Source: Chitinophagales bacterium
GTDB lineage: Bacteria; Bacteroidota; Bacteroidia; Chitinophagales; Saprospiraceae
Length of the DNA: 8,869 nucleotides
Direction: 5' to 3'
Assembly: GCA_013297575.1 (NCBI GenBank)
Contig: JAAFHO010000199.1
Location: 1-8,869 of the forward strand
In this document: piece by piece, positions 1 to 5,799 of the stretch
How the letters are laid out: each line of letters starts with the position of its first letter
How positions within the stretch are numbered: position 1 is the stretch's first letter
The notes under the pieces: model-generated
What the model was told of the DNA's origin: nothing
Seen by the model: only the letters and a program-made list of their open reading frames with translations
Databases searched by the model: none
Program-made: the position numbers and the translations under genes

Positions 1-389
1 ATAATTTGCTCGCCGCGTTCTATAGCCTTTTCCAATTCGTTGCTATTCACCTTGTGGTATAGTCCATTGAGGCACTCCCATACTTCTTTGGTGACATGAT
101 CCTGCATGCCACGGGCATTTTCGCGAGCCTGCGCAACCACATTGCGCAATGCATAAGGGTTTTCGCGGTGGCTAATCATGTACCTAAGTACTTCATCGCC
201 ACGGTGGCTCATGGCCTCTTTTTCGGCATCATTCAGGCGGGTATATACCTGTAATATAGGTTTCCAACTGTAATCATCTGTGCGATCCAGCGATGTTATA
301 AAATTGATCCTCAGTATCCGGAGGATGCCACTGGTGCGCTCTGTATAGCGCATCATCCAATATTGTGCGTCTGCGATTCTGCTAAGCAT
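1..389 (-). CDS. Alpha-E domain protein (DUF403), N-terminal part, cut by the window edge
   Basis: The reading frame opens with ATG at 389-387 and stays open for 129 codons to the window edge, so the C-terminal part is missing. The start MLSRIADAQYWMMRYTERT is the characteristic opening of alpha-E domain proteins (MLSRxAxxxYWmxRYxER), all-helical proteins of about 310 residues. The visible part is polar and helical, with no signal peptide or membrane segment. The gene begins 42 bases after the stop of the circularly permuted ATP-grasp gene, with no promoter box between them, so the two are probably co-transcribed. In many bacteria this pair is followed by a transglutaminase-like protease gene, and the set is thought to build or modify a peptide-like compound. 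The exact reaction is unknown to me. The family call is firm; the function is not. Confidence 0.9.
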   Translation of the reverse strand, partial: MLSRIADAQYWMMRYTERTSGILRILRINFITSLDRTDDYSWKPILQVYTRLNDAEKEAMSHRGDEVLRYMISHRENPYALRNVVAQARENARGMQDHVTKEVWECLNGLYHKVNSNELEKAIERGEQI

Positions 390-431
390 AGTGGTAACGA
401 GTAAAAATGTGAAAGATGATAGTGGTGGGTT

Positions 432-1880
432 TTACTCCAAAATCCAGGTGTCTTTACTACCGCCACCTTGGCTGGAATTGACCACCAATGAACCTTCGCG
501 GAGTGCCACGCGGGTAAGACCTCCTGGCACTATATCAATGCCATCGGGGCCACAAAGGGCATACGGACGGAGGTCAACATGGCGCGACGAGAGTTTTCCA
601 TCCACCATACACGGTACGGTGGACAAGCGGATGATGGGCTGGGCGATATACGAACGCGGCTCGCGCTCTATCGCCTTTTTCATGGCATCCATTTCGGCTT
701 CGGTGGCTTTGTTGCCGATGAGCATACCGTAACCGCCCGAATCATTGGTGCGCTTTACTACCATATTGGCCATATTTTTGAACACGTATTCCTGTGCGCC
801 TTCATCTTGCATTTTATAAGTAGGTACATTCTTTAAAATAGGCTGCTCGTTGAGGTAATATTGGATCATTTCCGGCACAAAAGCATAAATCGCCTTGTCG
901 TCGGCCACGCCATTGCCCACGGCATTCACTAAAGTAACAGTGCCTTTTCGGTACGCCGACATTAAACCGGGTACGCCCAATATACTATCGGGCCTAAAAA
1001 CCAGTGGATCGAGGAATTCATCATCCAAACGGCGATAAATTACATCCACTCGCTTAGGGCCTCGGGTCGTTTTCATATACACCTTGTGGTCATTCACAAA
1101 CAAATCGCGGCCTTCTACCAGTTCAATACCCATATAACGCGCTAAAAAAGTATGCTCGTAATACGCTGAATTGAACACCCCGGGCGTTAGCAGTACAATA
1201 TTAGGATTGGATACATCGGGCGGCGCTAAAGCCACCAAATTTCGATATAGAATATTGGGATAAGGAGCTACTTGCCTTACTTTACTATCTGCCAATAGAT
1301 CGGGGAAAATACGTTTGGTGATCTCTCTGTTTTCCAGCATATAACTCACGCCGGATGGTGTGCGCAAATTATCTTCCAGAACATAATACGTACCATCTGC
1401 GTCGCGAATCAGGTCGATACCTGCAATATGCACATAGAGGTCGTGCGGCACCTGAATACCCGCCACCTCGCGCATATAATGCGGGCAGGAGACGACCAAA
1501 TCCGCTGGAACGATCCCTTCTTTGATGATATTTTGGTCGTTATAAACGTCCTTAATAAACAAATTAAGGGCACGCAGCCGTTGTTTCACACCTTTTTCAA
1601 TATGATCCCATTCGGCTGCTTGTACAATGCGTGGAATAATATCGAATGGAAAAATCCGCTCAATACCTTCATTTTCAAAATAGACGGTAAACGTAACACC
1701 TTGGTTCATAAACAGGTCTTGCGCTAGTTTTTCTTTACGCAAAAGGTCATCGGTGCTCAGACCACTCAGGCCTTCTAATACGTTTTTGTAGTGCGGACGC
1801 ACCGAGCCGTCGGGGGCAATCATTTCGTCCCAAAACTCCGGGTTAACCTTGAAATGATCCAGTAAAGGGTTATTTGCCAT
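432..1880 (-). CDS. Circularly permuted type 2 ATP-grasp protein (former DUF404/DUF407)
   Basis: This 482-residue cytoplasmic protein belongs to the circularly permuted ATP-grasp family, whose members are thought to join a carboxylate to an amine using ATP; the substrate is unknown. Family blocks in order are YVLEDNLRTPSGVSYMLENR (residues 166-185), DVIYRRLDDEFLDPL (279-293), NAVGNGVADDKAIYAF (319-334), VVKRTNDSGGYGM (374-386, the glycine-rich nucleotide loop), RHVDLRPY (433-440) and PGGLTRVA (452-459). It ends in the usual NSSQGGGSKDTW motif (468-479). Length and both ends match full-length family members, so the gene looks intact. The ATG at 1880 has no Shine-Dalgarno sequence, but a TACATTTG box lies 32 bases upstream. 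The alpha-E gene follows 42 bases downstream, the usual order. Confidence 0.95.
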   Translation of the reverse strand: MANNPLLDHFKVNPEFWDEMIAPDGSVRPHYKNVLEGLSGLSTDDLLRKEKLAQDLFMNQGVTFTVYFENEGIERIFPFDIIPRIVQAAEWDHIEKGVKQRLRALNLFIKDVYNDQNIIKEGIVPADLVVSCPHYMREVAGIQVPHDLYVHIAGIDLIRDADGTYYVLEDNLRTPSGVSYMLENREITKRIFPDLLADSKVRQVAPYPNILYRNLVALAPPDVSNPNIVLLTPGVFNSAYYEHTFLARYMGIELVEGRDLFVNDHKVYMKTTRGPKRVDVIYRRLDDEFLDPLVFRPDSILGVPGLMSAYRKGTVTLVNAVGNGVADDKAIYAFVPEMIQYYLNEQPILKNVPTYKMQDEGAQEYVFKNMANMVVKRTNDSGGYGMLIGNKATEAEMDAMKKAIEREPRSYIAQPIIRLSTVPCMVDGKLSSRHVDLRPYALCGPDGIDIVPGGLTRVALREGSLVVNSSQGGGSKDTWILE

Positions 1881-1912
1881 ACATCAAACGTGTTTTTCGT
1901 GCTGTTTTTTAG

Positions 1913-1920
1913 CAAATGTA
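1913..1920 (-). promoter_or_regulatory. Predicted -7 promoter element (TACATTTG) of the ATP-grasp/alpha-E operon
   Basis: Read on the minus strand, TACATTTG fits the Bacteroidota -7 consensus TAnnTTTG. It ends 32 bases before the ATG at 1880, which leaves a leader of roughly 25 bases. No TTTG/TTG is visible about 20 bases further upstream at the -33 position. Three other genes in the window carry the same TACNTTTG form, which supports the call. The rest of the 195-base gap up to the era stop holds no gene, clear terminator or element copy that I can see. Confidence 0.5.
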
Positions 1921-2075
1921 GGCTTTGTGCGTCTATTTTAGGTAGTACTTTTAAAAATAACCCAAACTTGATGGATTATTGCACTGGAAAATAGAAATTT
2001 GAGCGAAAGTAGCGGCAAAACGGGTATTTTGTAGCGAAAAATCCCCTAAAAACGAAGACAAGTATGATTTAAAAT

Positions 2076-2966
2076 TTAATACCCAAACCGCTGCAAGGCA
2101 TTGCTATCATCACGCCAGTTTTCGCGTACTTTTACCGTAGTTTCGAGAAATACCTTCATTTGCAAAAACGATTCCAAATCAGCGCGCGCTTTTGTACCCA
2201 GTTTTTTAATTGCACTACCACCTTTACCAATAATAATCGGCTTTTGGCTCTCGCGGCTCACATAGATGGTTGCATATATGCGCGCAAGCGGCTCACCCGC
2301 GTTGGTTTTGGTTTCTTGGAATGATTCAATACCGACTTCGCAGGAATAAGGAATTTCGTCGCTATATAATTGAAATATTTTTTCGCGAATAAGTTCACTG
2401 GCGAAGAACCGTTCGGGGCGGTCGGTGAGTTGATCTTCGGGATAATAAGCAGGTGATTCGGGTAGAAAACTTTTAATTTTTTCCAATAAATCACTAGAAG
2501 TACCCGATTTCAAAGCAGAAATAGCGATAGAATCGGTGAATTTGATGCGATTGCGCCACCAGTTACCCGCGTCTTCGATCCGTTGAGGGTTGACCAAATC
2601 CGTTTTGTTGAGTACCAGTAGCATGGGGCATTCTACTTTTTTCAATACATCCAACACCGGGTTATCCGGCTCCAATTCATCGGTAAGATCAATGACATAC
2701 ACCATCAAATCGGCATCTTCCACCGTCCCTTCCACAAAACGGTTCATGGTTTCGTGCATTTTGTACGACGGCTTTTTGACATATCCGGGGGTATCGGAAA
2801 AGACAATTTGAAAGTCTTCGCCCGTGAGGATACCGATCAGTCGGTGCCTTGTTGTTTGTGGTTTATGGCTGATGATACTCATCCGCTCGCCTACCAAGGC
2901 ATTCATCAGCGTTGATTTGCCGACGTTCGGTTTCCCGATAATATTTACAAAACCAGCTCTAAACAT
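2076..2966 (-). CDS. era: GTPase Era, 16S rRNA-binding ribosome assembly factor
   Basis: Era binds the 3' end of 16S rRNA and couples GTP hydrolysis to maturation of the 30S subunit. The 296 residues match the usual length of about 300. The GTPase domain shows G1 GKPNVGKS (11-18), the Era-specific switch region around HKPQTTRH (34-41), G3 DTPG (58-61), G4 NKTD (120-123) and G5 SAL (150-152). The C-terminal KH domain carries the GxxG loop GKGG (247-250), and the protein ends in the typical W-rich tail (NWRDD, 283-287, to FGY). The ATG at 2966 lies one base after the stop of the upstream 194-residue gene, so the two are almost certainly co-transcribed and translationally coupled. No clear terminator hairpin is seen downstream. 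Confidence 0.98.
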   Translation of the reverse strand: MFRAGFVNIIGKPNVGKSTLMNALVGERMSIISHKPQTTRHRLIGILTGEDFQIVFSDTPGYVKKPSYKMHETMNRFVEGTVEDADLMVYVIDLTDELEPDNPVLDVLKKVECPMLLVLNKTDLVNPQRIEDAGNWWRNRIKFTDSIAISALKSGTSSDLLEKIKSFLPESPAYYPEDQLTDRPERFFASELIREKIFQLYSDEIPYSCEVGIESFQETKTNAGEPLARIYATIYVSRESQKPIIIGKGGSAIKKLGTKARADLESFLQMKVFLETTVKVRENWRDDSNALQRFGY

Positions 2967-2967
2967 T

Positions 2968-3552
2968 TCAATGAAGTCGCTTTACTCTGCCGTCCACCAT
3001 GCCATCAATGATCTGAAAAACGACCAATGGTTTTTGTGTTCGCCAATGAATATTATTGTATTCCTCGCCAAAATGCGCATAACGGTGCACGCGTGCGGCT
3101 TGCATTTCTTCCATTACGTGTTGACGGGTATTGATAAAAGTAATCCAGCCGCCATCTTCTGTCACTTCTTCCGACCATTCTGCGTAATAATCGTCGTCGA
3201 AATCAGCGTGAAAATTGAGGACATGTTCGCAAAAGAAAACAAATTTATTGATACCTTTATCGAATAAATGGTCAATCAAATTATGTTTCAAGTGCATAAT
3301 ATCGTTATGCAGCACATCGTTCCATTCGCCAATCAGTTCGATGAGTGCGCATTGTTCATCATAATCGACATACAGCAGTTTGCAATACAGCGTAGAAGAA
3401 CCAATTTCGTCCCATTGAGGGTGCAAATAGAAATTGTACAATTGTTGCGAAAACTCAAATTCGCTATAATGGCGACCATAAAAAGGGGATTGACTATCCG
3501 TCTCAGCGGTATAAGTATCCCTCCAACGGTGGTGTGGTTCAATATCATGCAT
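2968..3552 (-). CDS. Uncharacterised His- and aromatic-rich protein, coupled to era
   Basis: I do not recognise a functional family with certainty, although similar proteins seem to occur in Bacteroidota. The 194-residue protein is soluble, with no signal peptide or membrane segment. It is rich in histidine (16), tryptophan (6) and acidic residues, with blocks such as HHRWRDTYTAETDSQSPFYG (7-26), LIELIGEWNDVLHNDIMHLK and a DDDYYAEW stretch before GGWITFINT. The interleaved hydrophobic strands and conserved-looking His/Asp/Glu could suit a metal- or nucleic-acid-binding fold, but that is a guess. Its stop codon is one base from the era ATG, which argues for a shared role or shared expression with ribosome assembly. 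A TACCTTTG promoter box ends only five bases before its ATG, so the transcript may be nearly leaderless. Confidence 0.85.
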   Translation of the reverse strand: MHDIEPHHRWRDTYTAETDSQSPFYGRHYSEFEFSQQLYNFYLHPQWDEIGSSTLYCKLLYVDYDEQCALIELIGEWNDVLHNDIMHLKHNLIDHLFDKGINKFVFFCEHVLNFHADFDDDYYAEWSEEVTEDGGWITFINTRQHVMEEMQAARVHRYAHFGEEYNNIHWRTQKPLVVFQIIDGMVDGRVKRLH

Positions 3553-3557
3553 TGGGA

Positions 3558-3565
3558 CAAAGGTA
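3558..3565 (-). promoter_or_regulatory. Predicted -7 promoter element (TACCTTTG) of the DUF-era operon
   Basis: On the minus strand TACCTTTG matches TAnnTTTG exactly and lies five bases before the ATG at 3552. If it is used, transcription would start at or within a few bases of the start codon. The expected -33 region falls at about 3583-3590, inside the terminal repeat of the neighbouring short element, and I see no TTG there. Confidence 0.45.
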
Positions 3566-3581
3566 AGACTTTTTTGAGTTA

Positions 3582-3718
3582 GGAACGATGCTGGAATAAA
3601 GGTTCAAGATTTTGCGGTCAAATAAGTGTTTTTTGAGGTGAATAGTGGGGGTGGGGTGACGTGCAGTTTGAACGTAAAAGATGAGCCTCAAATTGGACTT
3701 TTATTTCGGCATCGTTCC
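3582..3718 (+). mobile_element. Short MITE-like element, copy 1 (137 bp)
   Basis: The left end from 3582 and the reverse complement of the right end to 3718 both begin GGAACGATGC and continue YGRAATAAARGTYCAA, matching at 22 of 26 positions. The element is flanked by TTA at 3579-3581 and TTA at 3719-3721, which looks like a 3-bp target duplication. The inside is non-coding. It shares GATTTTG (3608), a T-run followed by GAATAG, and AAAAGATG-GC-TCAA near the right end with the copy at 8181-8338 read on the opposite strand. Relative to that copy it lacks about 12 bases near the left end. It fills most of the gap between the GHMP kinase stop and the start of the era operon. No transposase is present, so it would have to be moved in trans. 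Confidence 0.75.
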
Positions 3719-3729
3719 TTATGGAACGA
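3712..3729. repeat. 18-bp palindrome at the right end of MITE-like copy 1
   Basis: TCGTTCC, TTAT, GGAACGA forms a perfect 7-bp inverted repeat around a 4-base spacer. The left arm is the terminus of the short element, and the right arm is host-side sequence 11 bases past the GHMP kinase stop. It may be the remnant of a second element end, or it may help end transcription of the kinase operon, although no T-run follows it on the minus strand. Confidence 0.5.
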
Positions 3730-3739
3730 GTAACCAGTT

Positions 3740-4672
3740 TCATATCATTTCTTGGTATTCCAGACAAGTACCAAATCCATGCTGCGCAAACCATTGTTTG
3801 CTCTCCGTTGCGTTCCAAGGGCTTGTAGCCAATACAAAATCGCCGCCCCAAGCGCCAAGGCTTTTAATCACGCCTGGAAAACTAGGGAACAAAACCTCCT
3901 GTGCACGCGGGAGATCGAGGGTTTGGGCAATCAAGTACTCGTGTTCGAGCAGTATAGATTCAAACAGCAAAAGTGTGTCGGCTTGAATGATGCGTTCCGT
4001 TAGTACATTAATCGCAGCAACTAAACCCTGGCGTTCTTGTGCAACAGCCTTATACCGTTGGATGCCAGCGCGGCTATCTTGCTTTTGACCCAAATAAACA
4101 AAAAACAATTGATCGGAAAAAGCAGGGTTGAAATGAACCACTTCAAATCGGTTTTCATCCAGTACAGATGCTGGCCGCTGGTACAAAATTGAGCCATTGG
4201 CAAAAGCGCAGGCTATATCGTAACCTGAACCGCCAAATGTATTTTCGAGTAATAGATAAGGATTGATATTCGCCCATTTGGCTAAAAGTGCGATCAGCGT
4301 ACTACTCGATCCCAGCCCCCAATCCAATGGAAAACTGGACGTAATGGTAAACGATAGCCCACCATTTTCTACCCGCGCAAATTGAGGATTTTGCGCACGA
4401 CATTGGGTCAACACGCTTTGCAACCGGAGCGCAACTGTTTCATTATCAAAGGTTAACAAAGATAAATCGGATAATTGAAACGTTGCGGAAAACCAAATTA
4501 CGCCTTCATTATCTACACTTTCCCAATGCAACACATCCGATGTATCGGTGGATATTACTTCAAGTGTTTGACCAAAGCGCGTAGGCAACGCTAACGCACG
4601 CGCTCCATCCAAAACGGCATATTCGCCCGTCAGGAGCAGTTTTCCGTGGGCAAAAAGCGAGTTGAGGCGCAC
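3740..4672 (-). CDS. GHMP kinase of the GYDIA family, mevalonate-pathway type
   Basis: GHMP kinases phosphorylate small alcohols or phosphates with ATP. The GYDIA subgroup is typical of Bacteroidota and is generally associated with mevalonate-type isoprenoid synthesis, but the exact substrate here is not provable from sequence. The N-terminal motif HGKLLLTGEYAVLDGARALA (9-28) matches mevalonate and phosphomevalonate kinases. The ATP-binding loop is PLDWGLGSSST (115-125), the subgroup signature SGYDIA is at 149-154, and motif 3 is GAWGGDFVLA (273-282). The 310-residue length is normal. The start is GTG at 4672: no ATG lies upstream of the conserved HGKLLL, and it is three bases after the iscX stop, so translation is probably coupled. 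No membrane segment is present; the protein should act in the cytoplasm. Confidence 0.88.
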   Translation of the reverse strand: MRLNSLFAHGKLLLTGEYAVLDGARALALPTRFGQTLEVISTDTSDVLHWESVDNEGVIWFSATFQLSDLSLLTFDNETVALRLQSVLTQCRAQNPQFARVENGGLSFTITSSFPLDWGLGSSSTLIALLAKWANINPYLLLENTFGGSGYDIACAFANGSILYQRPASVLDENRFEVVHFNPAFSDQLFFVYLGQKQDSRAGIQRYKAVAQERQGLVAAINVLTERIIQADTLLLFESILLEHEYLIAQTLDLPRAQEVLFPSFPGVIKSLGAWGGDFVLATSPWNATESKQWFAQHGFGTCLEYQEMI

Positions 4673-4675
4673 GAT

Positions 4676-4900
4676 TTATCTATTATTGGAACGCCATTCA
4701 TAGACCCATTTTGCCTGAATTTGCTCCAAGTGTCCTTCAGAGGATTCCTCGCGGGTTCCTTCAAAGTTAGGAATTTCTAAAATCCAGTCCAATAGGTCAG
4801 TAAAACGAATACGGTAAATTTTACCTTCGTTAAAGTCATCGCCAAATCGTTCGTACAATTTCATAGCAATGTCTTCGTGTTCGCCCCAATTGATGGGCAT
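4676..4900 (-). CDS. iscX: IscX, iron-sulfur cluster assembly adaptor
   Basis: IscX is a small acidic protein that binds the cysteine desulfurase IscS and iron and tunes cluster assembly. The 74 residues show the family pattern of W near the N-terminus, then DIAMKLYERFGDDF, IRFTDLLDWILEIPNF, and EGHLEQIQAKWVYEW at the end. E. coli IscX has 66 residues, so I chose the ATG at 4900 (MPINWGEHEDIA). An in-frame ATG at 4924 would add eight residues (MPFSEIDN), and neither has a Shine-Dalgarno sequence. A longer frame back to 4981 would read through the TGATAAA repeats and is unlikely. The gene follows the ferredoxin gene, the same fdx-iscX order as in the enterobacterial isc operon, and precedes the GHMP kinase by three bases. 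Confidence 0.88.
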   Translation of the reverse strand: MPINWGEHEDIAMKLYERFGDDFNEGKIYRIRFTDLLDWILEIPNFEGTREESSEGHLEQIQAKWVYEWRSNNR

Positions 4901-4930
4901 ATTGTCAATCTCTGAGAAAGGCATATTTCG

Positions 4931-4969
4931 GAATGATAAATGTTGGGTGATAAACAGAGAATGATAAAT
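4931..4969. repeat. Three TGATAAA repeats with 14-bp period upstream of iscX
   Basis: TGATAAA occurs at 4934-4940, 4948-4954 and 4962-4968, exactly 14 bases apart. The outer two are part of a perfect 11-mer GAATGATAAAT (4931-4941 and 4959-4969). They lie between the ferredoxin stop and the iscX start. They could be a binding site or a processing signal, or could be chance in AT-rich DNA. Confidence 0.5.
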
Positions 4970-5023
4970 ATTGACATACAAACTCCAAAAGCCAAGTCAA
5001 TATCTATCGTGCACGATCATAAT

Positions 5024-5365
5024 TTAGTGTTCATGCCCGATGATACCGGACTGATCGGGGATAATTACTACGATTTCGGCGTTTTCGTCGAGGATAATAC
5101 ATTGGCAAGCAAGCCGACTTTCCAAGCGCGGGTTAGTAGCGCGGTCAATAAAGTCTTCTTCTTTGTCGGATATTTCCTCCAAGTCATCGCCTCCTTTTTC
5201 CACGTAAATGTGGCAGGTAGAGCAGGCGCAAACGCCGCCACAATTGTGGTTGAGATGCACGTCAGCATCTTCTGTTATTTCTAAAATAGAAGTACCTTCA
5301 AAATTACCCGTGACTGTTTTAGTCGGGATTTTGGAATCTTCAAACTGGAAAGTTATAGTTGCCAT
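5024..5365 (-). CDS. fdx: ISC-type [2Fe-2S] ferredoxin
   Basis: This small electron carrier of the adrenodoxin/ISC type supplies electrons for iron-sulfur cluster assembly. With the ATG at 5365 it has 113 residues. The cluster ligands follow Cx5Cx2C...C: C42, C48, C51 (NHNCGGVCACSTCHIYV) and C87 (SRLACQC), with extra cysteines at C46 and C89. Acidic stretches (DLEEISDKEEDFID, 61-74) form the usual partner-binding face. An in-frame GTG at 5377 would add only MAFF and overlaps the promoter box, so I reject it. iscX follows about 123 bases downstream, the same order as fdx-iscX in isc operons, although no iscSUA or hscAB is in view. A TACTTTTG box ends 11 bases before the start. Confidence 0.95.
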   Translation of the reverse strand: MATITFQFEDSKIPTKTVTGNFEGTSILEITEDADVHLNHNCGGVCACSTCHIYVEKGGDDLEEISDKEEDFIDRATNPRLESRLACQCIILDENAEIVVIIPDQSGIIGHEH

Positions 5366-5376
5366 AAAAAACGCCA

Positions 5377-5384
5377 CAAAAGTA
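5377..5384 (-). promoter_or_regulatory. Predicted -7 promoter element (TACTTTTG) of fdx-iscX-GHMP kinase
   Basis: On the minus strand the sequence CCTACTTTTGTGG contains TAnnTTTG and is nearly identical to CCTACTTTTGCGG in front of the pyrophosphatase gene. It ends 11 bases before the ATG at 5365, implying a very short leader. No -33 TTG is obvious. Confidence 0.5.
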
Positions 5385-5432
5385 GGTTGATTTTTTGGGA
5401 TTTTGTGCGTTATTTAATAATTTAGGGAATTA

Positions 5433-5586
5433 GGAGCACTGTTGAAATAATATAATGCATCCAAGCCTCCGATTTTGGAAACGGATCCCGCTTTAAAGGC
5501 AATTAGGTGGGCTATTTAAAGAAAAAAAGGAAATATTTATGCGGAGCCTGCCGAAGTACGGCTTCAAAATATTATTAACCATTTTG
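5433..5586 (+). mobile_element. Short MITE-like element, copy 3, decayed (about 154 bp)
   Basis: The left end GGAGCACTGTTGAAATAA resembles the termini of copies 1 and 2 and is preceded by TTA (5430-5432). Inside, GCCTCCGATTTTGG at 5465-5478 and CTATTTAAAGAAAAAAAGG followed by AAATAT (5512-5536) align with GGCTTCAGATTTTGG and CTATTTAAGTGGAAAAAGAGG-AAATAT of the 8181-8338 copy read on the minus strand. GATTTTGG starts 38 bases from the left end in both. The right end is poorly kept: only ATATTATT (5569-5576), complementary to AATAATAT (5447-5454), and AACCATT remain, and no matching right-hand TTA is seen. The right boundary is approximate. Confidence 0.55.
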
Positions 5587-5617
5587 AACTTGCCCCTTTC
5601 CACCTAAGAATTGCCAC

Positions 5618-5655
5618 AAAAAAAATGCCGCCGATACGCTTGCGCGACCGACGGC
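5618..5655 (-). terminator. Intrinsic terminator with GCAA tetraloop
   Basis: On the minus strand GCCGTCGGT (5655-5647) pairs with ATCGGCGGC (5635-5627) through nine base pairs, two of them G-T. An inner CGC/GCG helix with a single bulged base is capped by a GCAA (GNRA) tetraloop. One A and then eight T follow (5625-5618). It should end transcripts coming from the pyrophosphatase gene, 145 bases after its stop, and any transcript from the promoter-like element at 5732-5763. Confidence 0.85.
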
Positions 5656-5726
5656 TAAACCCCAAAAAACCAAATGAAAACTTCTTTATTGAAAACCCAT
5701 TAAATGGGCTAATGTGTCAATTAATG
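5618..5726 (-). ncRNA. Candidate small RNA of about 109 nt (or pyrophosphatase 3' UTR)
   Basis: A TTG-N20-TATCTTTG element, the best full promoter match in the window, lies just upstream, and a strong terminator closes the unit. The 5' part can form a 7-bp hairpin (5694-5710, CCCAT around TTA), which on the minus strand gains a G-U and an A-U pair. The middle is AT-rich and mostly unpaired, and the 3' end is the GNRA-capped terminator. The only short reading frame is MGFQ. I recognise no known RNA family. The start is estimated from promoter geometry. The alternative is that this is simply the 3' UTR of the upstream gene. Confidence 0.35.
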
Positions 5727-5731
5727 TAGTG

Positions 5732-5763
5732 CAAAGATAAGACGTTCTACTATACCCTGCAAG
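5732..5763 (-). promoter_or_regulatory. Promoter-like element between pyrophosphatase stop and terminator
   Basis: On the minus strand CTTG (5763-5760) is followed after 20 bases by TATCTTTG (5739-5732), close to the Bacteroidota TTTG-N17-23-TAnnTTTG arrangement. It starts 36 bases after the pyrophosphatase stop and points towards the terminator about 80 bases further on, not directly at a gene. Confidence 0.45.
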
Positions 5764-5799
5764 CTTTTTAGTATTTTTTTTTAATTTTTTTTCAACAGA

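Larger units (their letters stand above)
5366..5799. other. 434-base gap between the pyrophosphatase and ferredoxin genes
   Basis: No protein gene is seen here. Read from right to left the gap holds a promoter-like element (5763-5732), about 70 AT-rich bases with a small CCCAT/ATGGG hairpin (5696-5708), a strong terminator (5655-5618), a decayed short-element copy (5433-5586) and the ferredoxin promoter box (5384-5377). A small GCCG/CGGC hairpin lies at 5552-5562 inside the decayed copy. Confidence 0.7.

Noticed and set aside
1881..2075. A possible fourth copy of the short element (GCACTGGAAAATAGAAATTTGAG near 2000)
   Set aside because: Only a loose match to the inner terminal repeat, with no matching second end and no shared interior landmarks.
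2824..3582. Plus-strand open frames of 147 and 104 codons opposite era and the 194-residue gene
   Set aside because: They are mirror frames of well-supported minus-strand genes, with no recognisable protein features and no promoter box.
4901..4981. Longer IscX start at 4981 giving 101 residues
   Set aside because: The extra 27 residues have no counterpart in the family and are encoded by the TGATAAA repeat stretch, so the extension is unlikely to be translated.
5696..5708. CCCAT-TAA-ATGGG hairpin as a terminator
   Set aside because: The stem is only 5-7 bp and is followed on the minus strand by TTTTC rather than a T-run. The strong terminator lies further on at 5655-5618.
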